Positions 30,984 through 41,865 are shown, numbered from the stretch's first letter. The stretch is DNA of 64,000 nt from an uncultured Marinobacter sp. (GCF_913055835.1 NZ_CAJXKQ010000023.1:1-64000), one strand, 5' to 3'. Notes: a model not told the origin generated them from the sequence alone. A program made the numbers and translations.

Positions 30984-31901
30984 TTATCCCCGGGGTTCGC
31001 CGCCGTAACCGTTGGCCTGCTGTAGCGCCGGGCGGTCGCCAGCCCGTTGCAGGCGGATATTGGTGCGGCGGTTATCTGCCGGTCGGTTGGATACCGGGTA
31101 TTGGTCACCATGAGCCCGAACGGTGATCATGTTTTCATCAATACCGCTCGCCTTGAGGTAGTCGGCCACCACATTGGCACGGTCCTCGGAAAGGGCGCGA
31201 TTGTCGATTCGGCTGCCAATACTGTCACTGTGGCCATCCACGAAAATCCGCTCAACCGTGGTGTCGGCGTTTACGTAGGTCACGATGTTATCCAGCAACC
31301 GTCGGTCGGCATCAGACAATTGGGTACTGCCGCTCGCAAACGGCACTCTTGAGCGCTGAATCTGGTCAAAATTGACCGGCAAGAGATTGGATGTACAACG
31401 CTGGTAACGCTGGTATTCACCGGCAAAATTAACATTGGACACCTGCACCCGCACCGGACGGCCATCAAACCAGGACTCCCTGGTAACCGTCGGGCGCATA
31501 CCATCCAGCAGGCCGTGGGCAACAACAAAGGCCTGGCGCGTATCCAGCGAAACCTGACGGCGATCATCGGACACATTGACCGTTCCCAGGGGCCTCGGCT
31601 CCACTCCCGGACGCCAGGCCGGTGCTTCGACTACCAGACTGCCCCGCCCCGGTCGCATCAGTGCGGCGTCAGACTCCAGGAAAAAGCTGAGATTTTCCCC
31701 CGCACGATGATTGAACACCGCCCGGCCGTAGCCGGGGACCTCGTGCACCAGGCGACACTCGAATACCGACTCGGCAAGGTACCACTGGCTATTCTCGATG
31801 CCAGCGCCATAGCTGGCAGCCTGCCCGACTGCCGGCAAAAACAGAACAGGAAGGCTGGCTGCCAGCAGAGTTTTCATACGTTTTACAGGGCGGAATCCCA
31901 T
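30984..31901 (-). CDS. motY: MotY-type flagellar motor (T-ring) protein
   Basis: A 305-residue protein with a signal peptide (KRMKTLLAASLPVLFLPAVGQA). The N-terminal half matches MotY (SQWYLAESVFECRLVHEVPGYGRAVFNHRAG), and a C-terminal OmpA-type peptidoglycan-binding domain has VDGHSDSIGSRIDNRALSEDRA and RRTNIRLQR. MotY anchors the stator units around polar flagella in Vibrio and Pseudomonas. Start: the ATG at 31901 gives a normal signal peptide; an ATG at 31877 is possible and the frame is open to 31994. It is divergent from pyrC-rnt, the P. aeruginosa order (PA3526-PA3528). Confidence 0.88.
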   Translation of the reverse strand: MGFRPVKRMKTLLAASLPVLFLPAVGQAASYGAGIENSQWYLAESVFECRLVHEVPGYGRAVFNHRAGENLSFFLESDAALMRPGRGSLVVEAPAWRPGVEPRPLGTVNVSDDRRQVSLDTRQAFVVAHGLLDGMRPTVTRESWFDGRPVRVQVSNVNFAGEYQRYQRCTSNLLPVNFDQIQRSRVPFASGSTQLSDADRRLLDNIVTYVNADTTVERIFVDGHSDSIGSRIDNRALSEDRANVVADYLKASGIDENMITVRAHGDQYPVSNRPADNRRTNIRLQRAGDRPALQQANGYGGEPRG

Positions 31902-32087
31902 AGTGCTTGCCATCAAAGTCCGGGAATTAGCAGAACCTGGTTGCTTAACGGCCTGCACCTGGCTTTCTTTAGCCGCCAAACCGAAAACAATCACCGGCGC
32001 CTTCTGGTATAATTCGCCAAATTTTTCGGGGCGCTATCCACCAAGGCCCCACAGCACGCCTCGCCAAAGGTATTGCGGACGACTGCC

Positions 32088-33119
32088 ATGACAGAAAAGC
32101 TTACTCTTACCCGGCCCGACGACTGGCACCTTCACGTTCGGGACGGCGACATTCTTACCGATGTGGTGCCGGCTACCGCTGCCTGCTTCGGTCGCGCCAT
32201 CATCATGCCCAACCTGGTACCACCGGTGACAACCGCCGCTGATGCTACCGCCTACCGGGCGCGGATTCTCGCAGCTGCCGATGGCACTGCATTCGAGCCA
32301 CTGATGACCCTGTACCTGACCGAAAGCATGACACCGGAAACCATCCGGGAGGCCAAAGCCGCTGGTGTTGTTGCCGCCAAGCTTTACCCGGCAGGTGCAA
32401 CGACAAACTCGGACTCCGGGGTAAAAGATATTCGCAATATCTACCCGGTTCTGGAGGCCATGGCGGAATGCGGCATGCTGCTTCTGGTCCACGGTGAGGT
32501 GACCGATGCCGATATCGACATCTTTGATCGGGAAAAGGTCTTTCTCGAACGGGTTTTGGCTCCCACCATTGAGGCTTTCCCGAACCTCAAAGTTGTGCTG
32601 GAACATATCACCACCGCCGATTCTGCAGAGTTTGTCCAGCAGCACCAGGGCGACAACCTGGGCGCGACTCTGACGCCCCAGCACCTCATGTATAACCGCA
32701 ACCATATGCTGGTCGGCGGCATTCGCCCCCACCTCTACTGCCTGCCAATTCTCAAGCGTAACCGACATCAGCAGGCGTTAAGGGACGCGGTAGCCAGTGG
32801 CAACAAACGCTTTTTCCTGGGCACGGATTCTGCCCCCCATGCCAGGGATCGCAAGGAAGCCGCCTGTGGTTGTGCCGGCTGTTACTCGGCCTATGGCGCC
32901 ATCGGCCTGTATGCGGACATTTTCGAAGAACTTGGCATTCTGGACAAACTCGAAGCATTCGCCAGTTTCAACGGCCCCGATTTCTACGGCCTGCCGCGAA
33001 ATACCGATACCATCACTCTGGTCCGGGAGCCCTGGACCATGCCGGCGGAACTACCTCTGTCTGACGGAACCATCGTGCCCCTCAAGGCAGGTGAAACCGT
33101 TCACTGGCGACTGGCGTAA
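32088..33119 (+). CDS. pyrC: Dihydroorotase PyrC
   Basis: PyrC cyclises carbamoyl-aspartate to dihydroorotate in pyrimidine synthesis. The 343-residue class II enzyme has the metal site [12 protein letters not shown] at about residue 9, the carboxylated Lys in [14 protein letters not shown], His ligands in LLVHGEV and VLEHIT, and the metal Asp in [15 protein letters not shown]. The ATG at 32088 fits the family start; the frame extends five codons upstream. rnt follows after 44 bases and is probably co-transcribed. Confidence 0.97.
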   Translation: MTEKLTLTRPDDWHLHVRDGDILTDVVPATAACFGRAIIMPNLVPPVTTAADATAYRARILAAADGTAFEPLMTLYLTESMTPETIREAKAAGVVAAKLYPAGATTNSDSGVKDIRNIYPVLEAMAECGMLLLVHGEVTDADIDIFDREKVFLERVLAPTIEAFPNLKVVLEHITTADSAEFVQQHQGDNLGATLTPQHLMYNRNHMLVGGIRPHLYCLPILKRNRHQQALRDAVASGNKRFFLGTDSAPHARDRKEAACGCAGCYSAYGAIGLYADIFEELGILDKLEAFASFNGPDFYGLPRNTDTITLVREPWTMPAELPLSDGTIVPLKAGETVHWRLA

Positions 33120-33163
33120 ACCTCGCTTATTCCTTCTCACACACGGCCAAGACCGGAGCTTGA

Positions 33164-33820
33164 GTGACTGACGAAAACAAACCACCGCACCCCATGTCCC
33201 GACGCTTCCGCGGGTTTCTGCCTGTTGTAGTCGACGTGGAAACCGCTGGCTTCAATCCCGAGCGGGACGCCCTCCTGGAAGTGGCGGCAGTGATACTGAC
33301 CATGGACGACGACGGCTGGGTGCGACGAGCGGAGACCCACGTGCAACAGATTGATCCGTTTGAAGGCGCCAATCTGGAGCAGTCTGCCCTGGATTTCACA
33401 GGCATTGATCCGTGGAATCCGGAGCGGGAAGCGGTACCCGAGCGGGAAGGACTCAGTGAAATTTTCAGCCCCATTCGCAAGGCAGTGAAAAACCACGACT
33501 GCAAGCGGGCGGTTCTGGTAGGCCACAATGCCACCTTTGACCACAACTTCATCTTTGCCGCCGCATTGAGGGCCGACATCCGTCGCAATCCCTTTCACCC
33601 TTTCTCAACTTTCGATACTGCCACCCTGGCCGGCCTGGCTTACGGCCACACCGTTCTGGCCCAGGCCTGCAAGCTCGCGGGCATTCCTTTCAGCAACAAG
33701 GAAGCCCATTCCGCCGCCTATGACGCGGAGAAAACCGCAGACCTGTTCTGCGGCATTGTGAATCGATGGAAAGAACTGGGCGGCTTTCCGCCTCCGGTGA
33801 TCCCCGAAGAGACCGAGTAA
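33164..33820 (+). CDS. rnt: Ribonuclease T
   Basis: RNase T is a DEDDh 3'-5' exoribonuclease that trims tRNA 3' ends and matures stable RNAs. The 218-residue protein shows [10 protein letters not shown] (Asp/Glu), [13 protein letters not shown] (Asp) and [15 protein letters not shown] (His, Asp). The start is GTG at 33164, which overlaps a TGA (GTGACTGAC), and an A/G-rich SD (CCGGAG) precedes it. The gene ends at the bidirectional terminator at 33828. Confidence 0.96.
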   Translation: MTDENKPPHPMSRRFRGFLPVVVDVETAGFNPERDALLEVAAVILTMDDDGWVRRAETHVQQIDPFEGANLEQSALDFTGIDPWNPEREAVPEREGLSEIFSPIRKAVKNHDCKRAVLVGHNATFDHNFIFAAALRADIRRNPFHPFSTFDTATLAGLAYGHTVLAQACKLAGIPFSNKEAHSAAYDAEKTADLFCGIVNRWKELGGFPPPVIPEETE

Positions 33821-33827
33821 CCGCCAT

Positions 33828-33853
33828 AAAAAACCCGCCGTCGCGGGTTTTTT
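33828..33853. terminator. Bidirectional Rho-independent terminator
   Basis: AAAAAACCCGC and GCGGGTTTTTT form a perfect 11-bp stem with loop CGTC. It has T runs on both strands and lies between the ends of rnt (plus) and the chemoreceptor gene (minus), so it can stop both. Confidence 0.9.
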
Positions 33854-33898
33854 AGTTGTGAGCCAATCATGGCCGATGATTTCAACGACGCTTGATAC

Positions 33899-36145
33899 TC
33901 AGTTGACTTTAAACCGGGACAGCGAATCTTTCAGCTGATGAGACAACGCCGCCAAGTCACCACTGGCTTCAGAGATCTGGGCCATGGCCTGTTTGGTCTC
34001 AAAGGACTTTTCAGTAATTGTAGATACGTTGCGCGTTACTTCTTCGGCCGTGGCTGATTGCTCTTCAGATGCGGTAGCAATCTGCTCGGCCATACCGGAC
34101 ATCCGGGTGACCTCATCCACTGCCTCACGAAGCTGCAATACAACGGCTCCTGCCCGCTCGGAAATACCACTGGCCTGGGCGCTGCAGCGGGTAACGACCT
34201 GTGAAGCATGCTCCGACGAATTGACCAGAGATTCGATGGAACTACTTATCTCCTCGGTCGCCTTCTGGCTATTCTGGGCAAGGCTGCGCACCTCATCCGC
34301 AACCACCGCGAAGCCCCGGCCCTGCTCTCCGGCCCGGGCCGCCTCAATGGCGGCATTCAGAGCCAACAAGTTGGTCTGGTCCGCGATGGACTTGATCGAA
34401 TCCAGAACCCTGGTGATGGATTCCATATTCTTTCGCAAGTCCTCTATGCCGGCCTCTGCCTCCTCCAGTTCCCTGGCCATAGCACGGGTGTCATCAGCGG
34501 AGGATTCCACCTCGGCGGCGCTGCGGCTGACCGCCTCATGAGTGCGCTTGGCACTGGCTGCCGATTCCGAGGTATTCCGGGACACCTCGTTGATGGCGGA
34601 GGACATTTCTTCAATGGCCGACGCCACCTGCTCAGTCTGCTCTGCCTGTTGATTCACACTCTCCAGAGTATGCGAGGAAGTACCGGACAATTGTTCAGAT
34701 GCACTGGCCTGGCGCTGGGAAGCTTCCTCAACCTTGAAGATCACTTCTTTCAGGTCCGACACCATCTTAAGCATGGATCCATATACGCCCGTCGCCCTGT
34801 CACTTTCGGACGCATCAATGATCAGGTTACCTGCAGCCACCTGCTCCGCCAGTGCCTGCAATTCGGCCGGGTCTTTGCCGAGGGGTTTCATGATCCGCAC
34901 TGCGGTCCAGACCGCCACGGCCACCACAGCCAGGATCACAATAGCAATGGCTATCGCCGCCAGCGTCCACATTTCACGTACCGGCGCCAGGGCCTCGTCT
35001 TCGCTGATCTCCGCCACCAGCGCCCAGTTCAACCCGCCTACAGCAACTGGCCTGTGGGCGGAAAACACTGGCTCGCCCCGGTAGGACGTAACCACGCCTT
35101 CACCGGAATTCCCGGCCAGAGCTTCATCCACCGATGTCGAACTAATGCGTCCATTCTCCGGGTCAGCAAAGGACGCGACAACACTGCGGTTTTCCGGATC
35201 CAGGTAGGAGTCTGACCGCATCAGGTTATCCGGCCCCACCAGATAGGCATCCCCGGTTTCCCCCATGCCATCTCGTTCCATCATGATGTTGTTCAGGCTG
35301 TCGATGGGAAACTGGAAGGCCAGCACGGCCAGCCGCTCATCTTTTTCGGAATATATGGGGGTTGCCACAAATCCGGCGGGCGCACCGTAGGACGGTACAT
35401 ACCGAGTAAAATCAACAAAAGTCGGAGCAGTATCCTGTCCGTCAGACAGCGCCTGACGATAAGCTTCCGCCAGGCCAGAATCCGCGTAGGGACCGTCTTT
35501 CAGGGAGGTAGCAAAATCAACCTCTTTGGCTACGGAATAGATAACATAGCCTGAATCGGCATCAATCAGATAAATATCGTAGTAGCCGAACGCCTCCTGA
35601 AACGCCTTGAACGAGGTGTGCCACTGTTTGTGAAGCGTGTTATAAAACTGCGCGATATGGACGTCAGCCGATACCAATTCGTCTTTCTGACCCACAGGAT
35701 TCGGGTTGTCCACGATGTAACCCATCTGCAGAGCCAGGCTGTTTTTGCTGAGGGATGCAACGAAGTCCGACGCTGAACGTCCTTTAGCACCACCATTTTG
35801 CTGCAAGGGTGGCAAAAAATTCTGCTGATAATAAGCCTCGACGTTTTCTCGTAAGGTCGACTGCTCCTCTTGTACCAGTTTTTCATAATTCTGAAATGCC
35901 AAACCAAACCCCTGGGCCGCCGTTCGGGTCCCGCGATTATTGGCCATGGCTTTCAGTTGCCGGGAAATGGTGTTGAGATAGTCCTCAACACTACGCTGCT
36001 TATTGGTCGCCGCAATAGAAAGTTGCTGCAACGCCTGTTCCTTCAGGCTCTGTCGGGCAATTTCGGCGTTAAAAAACGAGATGGCAATGACGGGAAGCAG
36101 GCCAACCAGCAGCAAAGTCAGCAAAAGACGTTTTTTCAGAGTCAT
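33899..36145 (-). CDS. Methyl-accepting chemotaxis protein
   Basis: A 748-residue transmembrane chemoreceptor. Membrane helix 1 is at about residues 6-25, a large periplasmic sensor (about 330 residues, dCache-like: [17 protein letters not shown] and [15 protein letters not shown]) follows, then helix 2 at about 392-415, a HAMP segment ([19 protein letters not shown]) and the signalling domain with hairpin tip [19 protein letters not shown]. The ligand cannot be read. No CheR-binding pentapeptide is visible at the C-terminus (ends SRFKVN). The ATG at 36145 is used; a TTG precedes it by one codon. It is transcribed singly. Confidence 0.95.
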   Translation of the reverse strand: MTLKKRLLLTLLLVGLLPVIAISFFNAEIARQSLKEQALQQLSIAATNKQRSVEDYLNTISRQLKAMANNRGTRTAAQGFGLAFQNYEKLVQEEQSTLRENVEAYYQQNFLPPLQQNGGAKGRSASDFVASLSKNSLALQMGYIVDNPNPVGQKDELVSADVHIAQFYNTLHKQWHTSFKAFQEAFGYYDIYLIDADSGYVIYSVAKEVDFATSLKDGPYADSGLAEAYRQALSDGQDTAPTFVDFTRYVPSYGAPAGFVATPIYSEKDERLAVLAFQFPIDSLNNIMMERDGMGETGDAYLVGPDNLMRSDSYLDPENRSVVASFADPENGRISSTSVDEALAGNSGEGVVTSYRGEPVFSAHRPVAVGGLNWALVAEISEDEALAPVREMWTLAAIAIAIVILAVVAVAVWTAVRIMKPLGKDPAELQALAEQVAAGNLIIDASESDRATGVYGSMLKMVSDLKEVIFKVEEASQRQASASEQLSGTSSHTLESVNQQAEQTEQVASAIEEMSSAINEVSRNTSESAASAKRTHEAVSRSAAEVESSADDTRAMARELEEAEAGIEDLRKNMESITRVLDSIKSIADQTNLLALNAAIEAARAGEQGRGFAVVADEVRSLAQNSQKATEEISSSIESLVNSSEHASQVVTRCSAQASGISERAGAVVLQLREAVDEVTRMSGMAEQIATASEEQSATAEEVTRNVSTITEKSFETKQAMAQISEASGDLAALSHQLKDSLSRFKVN

Positions 36146-36257
36146 CAATAGGCCTTCTTTTATATTGTTCTTACGCTAAGCATCGGCCATCGGCACGTTT
36201 ACTTTAGCCCAGAAAAACTCATAAAAGAGGCAAATCTCATTCAGTCTATTAATCTGA

Positions 36258-36278
36258 GAGGGGGATTAACTCCCCCTC
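36258..36278 (-). terminator. Hairpin downstream of the fatty acyl reductase gene
   Basis: GAGGGGGA and TCCCCCTC form a perfect 8-bp stem around TTAAC, 25 bases after the stop of the minus-strand reductase gene. No long T run follows, so termination strength is uncertain. The remaining sequence to the chemoreceptor start at 36145 is A/T-rich and holds the chemoreceptor promoter region. Confidence 0.5.
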
Positions 36279-36302
36279 CCAGCGGCTTCAGGGGCTACCG
36301 CA

Positions 36303-38288
36303 TTACCAGTAGATGCCCCGCATGATAGCGGCGAAAGCCACCTGCTCTGTGGACACCTTCGGCTTCTCGCCGGACCGGCTGCCGGCAGCGGCAGGCGAAT
36401 CCGGGAACATCCGATAACCGGTATTCATGACAATCTCGCCCATCTTCGGCGCCAGGGCGTGCAGAACCTGAGCGAATATGCCAAGACGCGTGGCAATGCG
36501 CTTCGGGCGATACACAATGGCGTCGGCAACCATGCCGGCTGCCTCTTCGGGTGTCAGGGTGGGCACCGAATCGTAGATCTTGGTCGGTGCAATCATCGGC
36601 GTCTTCACCAACGGCATGTTAATGGTGGTGAAGGTCACGTTGCGATCTGACCATTCAGCAGCCGCGCAGCGACTAAAAGCATCCAGGGCGGATTTGGACG
36701 CCACGTACGCCGAGAACCGGGGCGCATTGGTCAACACACCGATAGAGGAAATGTTCACCACATGCCCGCGGCGATTCTCCAGCATCTTGGGCGCAAAACC
36801 CATGATCAGCCGCACGGAACCGAAGTAGTTCAGCTGCATGGTGCGCTCGAAATCGTGGAAGCGATCGAAAGACAGATCCAGTGAACGGCGAATGGAACGC
36901 CCGGCATTGTTGACCAGCACATCCACGTGGCCGTGATTGTCCAGAACGGTCTTCACGAACTCGTCGCAGGCGTCCATATCGGAGAAATCGCAGGGATAGG
37001 CGTGCACGCTTGCTCCCCGGGACTCCAACTCCGCAGCTACTTCTTTCAGCCGCTCGAGCTTACGGGCGCCAATGACCAGGATGGCGCCGGCGTCTGCCAA
37101 TTTTTGCGCAGTGGCTAGACCAATACCGGACGTTGCACCGGTCACCACGCAAACCCGGCCTTCAACCGTGCCTTTGAGCGTGCGGTCCTTGAACAGGTCG
37201 GGATCCAGGTTACGCTCCCAGTAATCCCAGATCACCGGCGAGTAGTCCGGCAGCCTGGGCACTTCAATACCGGTATCTTTCAGAACACGCTCGGTTTCAC
37301 GGGCATCGAACCGGGTGGGATAATTGATGAAAGACATCACGGAGGGCGGAATGCCCATATCGTCGAGAATAGCCGATGTCAGCCGCTTCACCGGCGGCAG
37401 ATTCTTCAGGCTCTGACGAATGAACGGCGGGACAAAGCCGAACATTCGGGAGTCGATCCGCATACCCATCCTGGGTGCATGGCCCGCCTCGCTGAAGATG
37501 TTGAGAATTTCGCCAACCTTGTACGGATCGGTATCCACCAGGTGGAAACACTTGCCGTCTTCACCGTCCAGATGGGCAATGTGATCCATCGCGTTAACCA
37601 CGAAATCCACCGGCACGATATTCAGCCGGCCGCCTTCGACACCAATGGTTGGCACCCATTGAGGCAATGCGTGGCGGATTTTCTGGATCATCTTGAAGAA
37701 GTAATACGGGCCATCAACCTTGTCCATTTCACCGGTGGCGGAATGGCCGATCACCATGCCCGGGCGGTAAATCCGGAAGGGAACCTTGCATTCCTCGCGG
37801 ACCACCTTTTCGGATTCGTGCTTGGTGCGCAGGTACGGATGGTCCAGCTTTTCGGCTTCCTCGAACATGTCCTCCCGGAAAATGCCCTTGAACAGACCGG
37901 CCGCCGCGATGGAGGAAACGTGATGAAAGTGCTTGGCGTCCATGGCCTCTGCGGCATTTACCGCAGCCCGCGTGCCCTCAATGTTGGTAGCCTGCTGGGC
38001 TTCTTCATCGGCGCCCATATCGTAAACAGCGGCGAGGTGGAAGAAATGGTCGATATTGCCCTTCAGGGCCTTCATCGTCTTGGCGTCGATACCCAGGTTC
38101 TTGCTGGTCAGGTCGCCTATAACGGCCTTCACCTGGGATTCATCCGCGCCCCAGCGCTCACGCAATTTGTCCAGTTTATCCTGGGATTGTTCACGCACCA
38201 GTACGTGGACAGTGCCACCACGTGCCAGAAGCTTCTCCACGAGGAAACGGCCAATAAATCCGGTGCCACCCGTCAGGAAATAATTCAT
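36303..38288 (-). CDS. farA: Fatty acyl-CoA / fatty aldehyde reductase (wax-ester pathway)
   Basis: A 661-residue two-domain reductase. The N-terminal NAD-binding_4 domain starts MNYFLTGGTGFIGRFLVEKL and has YLRTKHESEKVV for the catalytic Tyr/Lys. The C-terminal SDR domain starts VCVVTGATSGIGLATAQKL and has AYVASKSALDAF. Length and sequence closely follow the Marinobacter enzyme I know (Maqu_2220 type), which reduces fatty acyl-CoA and fatty aldehydes to fatty alcohols for wax esters. The ATG at 38288 reproduces that start; the frame is open 18 codons upstream. No wax synthase is in the window. Three TTAGAGTTTT-type boxes lie upstream (38355-38468). Confidence 0.95.
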   Translation of the reverse strand: MNYFLTGGTGFIGRFLVEKLLARGGTVHVLVREQSQDKLDKLRERWGADESQVKAVIGDLTSKNLGIDAKTMKALKGNIDHFFHLAAVYDMGADEEAQQATNIEGTRAAVNAAEAMDAKHFHHVSSIAAAGLFKGIFREDMFEEAEKLDHPYLRTKHESEKVVREECKVPFRIYRPGMVIGHSATGEMDKVDGPYYFFKMIQKIRHALPQWVPTIGVEGGRLNIVPVDFVVNAMDHIAHLDGEDGKCFHLVDTDPYKVGEILNIFSEAGHAPRMGMRIDSRMFGFVPPFIRQSLKNLPPVKRLTSAILDDMGIPPSVMSFINYPTRFDARETERVLKDTGIEVPRLPDYSPVIWDYWERNLDPDLFKDRTLKGTVEGRVCVVTGATSGIGLATAQKLADAGAILVIGARKLERLKEVAAELESRGASVHAYPCDFSDMDACDEFVKTVLDNHGHVDVLVNNAGRSIRRSLDLSFDRFHDFERTMQLNYFGSVRLIMGFAPKMLENRRGHVVNISSIGVLTNAPRFSAYVASKSALDAFSRCAAAEWSDRNVTFTTINMPLVKTPMIAPTKIYDSVPTLTPEEAAGMVADAIVYRPKRIATRLGIFAQVLHALAPKMGEIVMNTGYRMFPDSPAAAGSRSGEKPKVSTEQVAFAAIMRGIYW

Positions 38289-38354
38289 CGATCTTCCACC
38301 CTGCCTGTTGCTCTGTTGTTGTCTATCCATGCCGGCACCCATACGACTAAAGTC

Positions 38355-38468
38355 TTAGAGTTTTCCGGAAACGCCGGCATTGTACTTAATTGCAACCTTC
38401 ATGTATCGAACTTTTTTAGAGTTTTTACTCTGTAAGCCTTTGTTTTGTATAGAGCCATTACTCTAAAA
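38355..38468. promoter_or_regulatory. Repeated TTAGAGT boxes upstream of farA
   Basis: TTAGAGTTTT occurs at 38355-38364 and 38416-38425 (plus) and at 38458-38468 (minus). The second forms TTAGAGT-TTTT-ACTCT-G-TAA, and TAGAG-CCATTA-CTCTA at 38450-38465 is a further inverted repeat. They lie 67-180 bases before the farA start, where a lipid-responsive regulator might bind; that is inference. The 385-bp gap from 38289 to 38673 otherwise shows no convincing gene. Confidence 0.45.
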
Positions 38469-38673
38469 TTCCGTTCCCGCACGCTGAACGGGCCTGACCG
38501 GTTTGCCGACACAATGATTCTGAGACTAGCACAGGAATTGCCCCATGCATGCCCAATCTCCGGATTACCACAAAGCAATGAAAGCGCCTGCCAGCAATGA
38601 CATAATCGGGAACTTATCACGCCTTTTGGCATCTCTCCTTTTCATTGGAAAACCGAACGTCGGAATCCCCACT

Positions 38674-38973
38674 ATGCAGAAAGACAACCCAAACGCGGAA
38701 CGTTACATTTCCATCGCCCGGGCCTGCCTGAAGGCCATCAACGACACAGCCGACAATACGGGCTCCCGGGAGCAAAAGATTCAGGCGGTCTACGAGGCCA
38801 TCGACCAGGCCTTCCAGGCCGAGTTTGCCGATTATCGCCAGTCCGTTGCCATCATGGCCACGGTTCTGGAGCGTATCGCCTCTGGCCAGCTGGATGGTGA
38901 GAAAGCCGCCGATCTGGCTCGTAAAACACTCGACCAGCAACCTGAGAGCACGCGCAACGCAATGATGCACTGA
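38674..38973 (+). CDS. Hypothetical protein, helical
   Basis: A 99-residue protein of unknown function: a charged start (QKDNPNAERYISIARACLKAI) and helical segments throughout, with no signal peptide or known motif. The frame is open from an ATG at 38545, which has AGGA upstream. The extra 43 residues look like translated non-coding DNA, so I use 38674 with moderate confidence. It stands divergent from farA and 34 bases ahead of the M16 protease gene, and may share its transcript. Confidence 0.65.
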   Translation: MQKDNPNAERYISIARACLKAINDTADNTGSREQKIQAVYEAIDQAFQAEFADYRQSVAIMATVLERIASGQLDGEKAADLARKTLDQQPESTRNAMMH

Positions 38974-39007
38974 TGCGCGAAACTCTTCTCGGAACCACAG
39001 AGAGCCT

Positions 39008-41860
39008 ATGAACACACGTACCGTCAGGAAGAACTCCATGCAGAACCCGATCTCACGCCTGTTTTCCCTGCTTGCGCTTTTGCTGTTCAGCACCCTTGCT
39101 CTTGCAGCCCAGATTCCCGAGAAGAGCCCCAATGACGACAACCAGTACCGGTTCATCGAACTGGACAACGGCCTGAAGGTTATCCTGGTTTCGGATCGGG
39201 ATGCCGACAAGGCCGCTGCCTCAATGAATGTTGCTGTCGGAAGCGGCGATGATCCGGCGGATCGGGAGGGACTCTCGCATTTCCTGGAGCACATGTTGTT
39301 CCTGGGAACCGAGAAATACCCGGATCCGGGCGAATACCAGCAGTTCATCAAGAGCCATGGCGGCCAACACAATGCCTTCACCGCGTTCCAGGACACCAAC
39401 TACTTCTTCGATATTCAGGCCGAATTTCTGGAACCCGCACTGGACCGGTTCGCTCAACAGTTCTCGGCCCCCCTGTTTACCCCCGAACTGGTGGACCGTG
39501 AGCGCAACGCCGTGCACTCGGAATTCAGCGCCAAGCAGAAAGAAGATGGACGCCGCTTCTATTCCGTAAAAAAGGCTGCCAGCAACCCGGACCATGCCTT
39601 CAGTCAGTTTGCGGTAGGCAACCTCAGTACGCTGGAAAATACAGAAGAAAATCCTTTGCGACCTGACCTGATCGAATTCTGGAAGCAGCATTACTCCTCA
39701 AACATCATGAGCCTGGCGGTCTATGGACCGCAAACCCTGGACGAACTGGAATCCATGGTGCGTGGCCGCTTCAATGCCATTGAAAACCGCAACCTTGACA
39801 CCAAACGCCATGTGGCCAATCTGTATCGGGCAGAAGACCTCCCAGCCAAGGTAACAGCGGAAGCACTCAAGGATGTTCGAAGCCTCTCGCTCACCTTCCC
39901 TATTCCATCCCAGGAAGACAACTACCGCACCAAGCCGGCCAGCTACGTGGCTAACCTGCTTGGCCATGAGGGCCCCGGCAGTCTGTTTGATGTACTTAAA
40001 AAGGCCGGTCTGGCCGAGAGCCTCTCCGCGGGTCTGGGCATGGACACCGGCGAAAACGCCACCCTCGAAATCAGCATTTCCCTGACACCCGAAGGACTAT
40101 CGCGCCACGAGGACATTCTACCGCTGGTGTTCGAATACATTGAAAAGGTCCGCCAGAAAGGGATCAGCGAGCAGCGTTTCCTCGAAATGCAGAACCTGGC
40201 GCGCATTGATTTCCGGTTCCGCGAGCAGGGTAATCCCCTGCACGAAGCCATGCGTCTCTCCCGCTACTTGCAGGACTATCCCCCGGAAGACGTGCTGCGG
40301 GCACCCTGGCTGGTTGAGCGCTTTGCGCCGGAACAGTACCGCGACATTCTGGGCAGACTGACACCGGACAATCTCCTTGCCTTCGTCCTGGCACCGGAAC
40401 CTGAACTGGAGAATCCAAATCGCACTGACTGGTATGACGCCGCCTGGACCCGGGAAGCCTTGGATCCGGAAGACCTCAGGGCTCAACGCCTGCCAGAGCT
40501 GGCTGCCCAGTTGCGCCTGCCGCCAGAGAACCCGTTTGTGCCGGAGGACCTGGCGATGGTACCGGGTGGAACCATGGAGCAGCCGATAAGGCTTGGTGCA
40601 CTGGAAGGCATGGATGTCTGGTTCGCCCGGGACACGCGGTTTGATACTCCGAAAGCGAACGTGTTTATAGGCCTCCGAACGCCAGCCTCCCGCGCTTCGG
40701 CGCGAAGCTACGTGCTCACCCAACTTTTGGTGGACACCATCAATACCAACCTGAATGCCTGGGCTTACTCCGCCAGCCTTGCGGGTCTGGACTACAGCGT
40801 TTATCCCCATCTTCGGGGTATCACAGTTCGTGTCGGCGGATACAACGACAAACTTTACACCCTGATGAATCGGATTCTGCTCCAGGTGGCGGCACCGGAA
40901 TTGACAGAGCAACGTTTCGAGATTGCCCGGCAACAGCTGATAGACGGCCTGCAGAATAAAGCCAAGGACCGCCCCGTGGAACAGACCTCCGAGTTTGTGC
41001 AAACGTCTTTGATTGAGGGCGCCTGGCCCAACGACGATAAGCTGAAGGCCGCCCGGGAAGTAACCTTCGAGGAACTGCAGTCCTTCTCGGAAGCCCTACT
41101 CTCACAGGTTGACCCGGTTATGCTGGCCCACGGCAACCTCACCGAAGCCTCGGCGCTCAACCTGGCACGGCAGGTTGACGCGATTGTTCTTGGCAACAGT
41201 GAGCTGACCCGGGTCGAGCGCAGCCAGGTAAGGCAACTGCCTGACAATGAAACCAAGGTTTCCATTGAGGTAGACCATCCCGACACTGGTTATACACTCT
41301 ACATGCAGGGCGACAACACCAGCTTCGAGGAACGGGCCCGTTTCCGCCTGCTGGCCCAAATAATCAGCAGCCCTTTCTATGAAGAGATCCGCACCAACCG
41401 CCAGTTGGGCTACATCGTGTACGCGACAGCTTTTGAAATGCTGGAAACGCCTGCCCTCGGGTTTGTTGTGCAGTCACCGTCGGCAACGCGCGCAGAGATC
41501 GACCAGGCCGTTCAGGAGTTTTCCAACAGCTTCGAGGAAACCCTGTCGGCATTGACACCGGAGCGCCTGGAGCGTGAAAAGCAGGCCGTCATCAGCAAGC
41601 TTCTGGAGCGGGATCGACAGCTTGGCGAGATTTCCAGCCGCTACTGGCGCGAGATTGATCGGGGCGTTGACAGTTTTGATTCCCGTGAACAGCTCGCCAA
41701 CGCGGTACAGGGTGTGGGCCAACAAGCATTGCTTGAGACGTTCCGCAAATCGGTTCAGGCGCGAACCCAGAGCCTGCAGGTTGTTACCGGCGGTGATGGC
41801 CTGGAGGCAAATCGCGTCCTGGGCAGGCTGACCGAACTGCCACCGGTGCCCGCCAGTTGA
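39008..41860 (+). CDS. M16 (pitrilysin/insulinase) family zinc metalloprotease
   Basis: A 950-residue periplasmic protease, near pitrilysin length (962). The signal peptide is at about residues 18-34 (LFSLLALLLFSTLALAA). The inverted zinc motif HFLEH in GLSHFLEHMLFLGTEKYP gives the two His ligands and catalytic Glu, and the third ligand is in ERNAVHSEF. Four M16 half-domains follow, including the second-half IRTNRQLGYIVYATAFE. It probably degrades small peptides. An ATG ten codons downstream (MQNPISRLF) is an alternative start. It ends five bases before the convergent glycosyltransferase gene. Confidence 0.93.
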   Translation: MNTRTVRKNSMQNPISRLFSLLALLLFSTLALAAQIPEKSPNDDNQYRFIELDNGLKVILVSDRDADKAAASMNVAVGSGDDPADREGLSHFLEHMLFLGTEKYPDPGEYQQFIKSHGGQHNAFTAFQDTNYFFDIQAEFLEPALDRFAQQFSAPLFTPELVDRERNAVHSEFSAKQKEDGRRFYSVKKAASNPDHAFSQFAVGNLSTLENTEENPLRPDLIEFWKQHYSSNIMSLAVYGPQTLDELESMVRGRFNAIENRNLDTKRHVANLYRAEDLPAKVTAEALKDVRSLSLTFPIPSQEDNYRTKPASYVANLLGHEGPGSLFDVLKKAGLAESLSAGLGMDTGENATLEISISLTPEGLSRHEDILPLVFEYIEKVRQKGISEQRFLEMQNLARIDFRFREQGNPLHEAMRLSRYLQDYPPEDVLRAPWLVERFAPEQYRDILGRLTPDNLLAFVLAPEPELENPNRTDWYDAAWTREALDPEDLRAQRLPELAAQLRLPPENPFVPEDLAMVPGGTMEQPIRLGALEGMDVWFARDTRFDTPKANVFIGLRTPASRASARSYVLTQLLVDTINTNLNAWAYSASLAGLDYSVYPHLRGITVRVGGYNDKLYTLMNRILLQVAAPELTEQRFEIARQQLIDGLQNKAKDRPVEQTSEFVQTSLIEGAWPNDDKLKAAREVTFEELQSFSEALLSQVDPVMLAHGNLTEASALNLARQVDAIVLGNSELTRVERSQVRQLPDNETKVSIEVDHPDTGYTLYMQGDNTSFEERARFRLLAQIISSPFYEEIRTNRQLGYIVYATAFEMLETPALGFVVQSPSATRAEIDQAVQEFSNSFEETLSALTPERLEREKQAVISKLLERDRQLGEISSRYWREIDRGVDSFDSREQLANAVQGVGQQALLETFRKSVQARTQSLQVVTGGDGLEANRVLGRLTELPPVPAS

Positions 41861-41865
41861 AAACG

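Noticed and set aside
38545..38673. Longer start for the hypothetical protein after farA
   Set aside because: The extra 43 residues look non-coding, although an AGGA precedes that ATG; kept only as an alternative.
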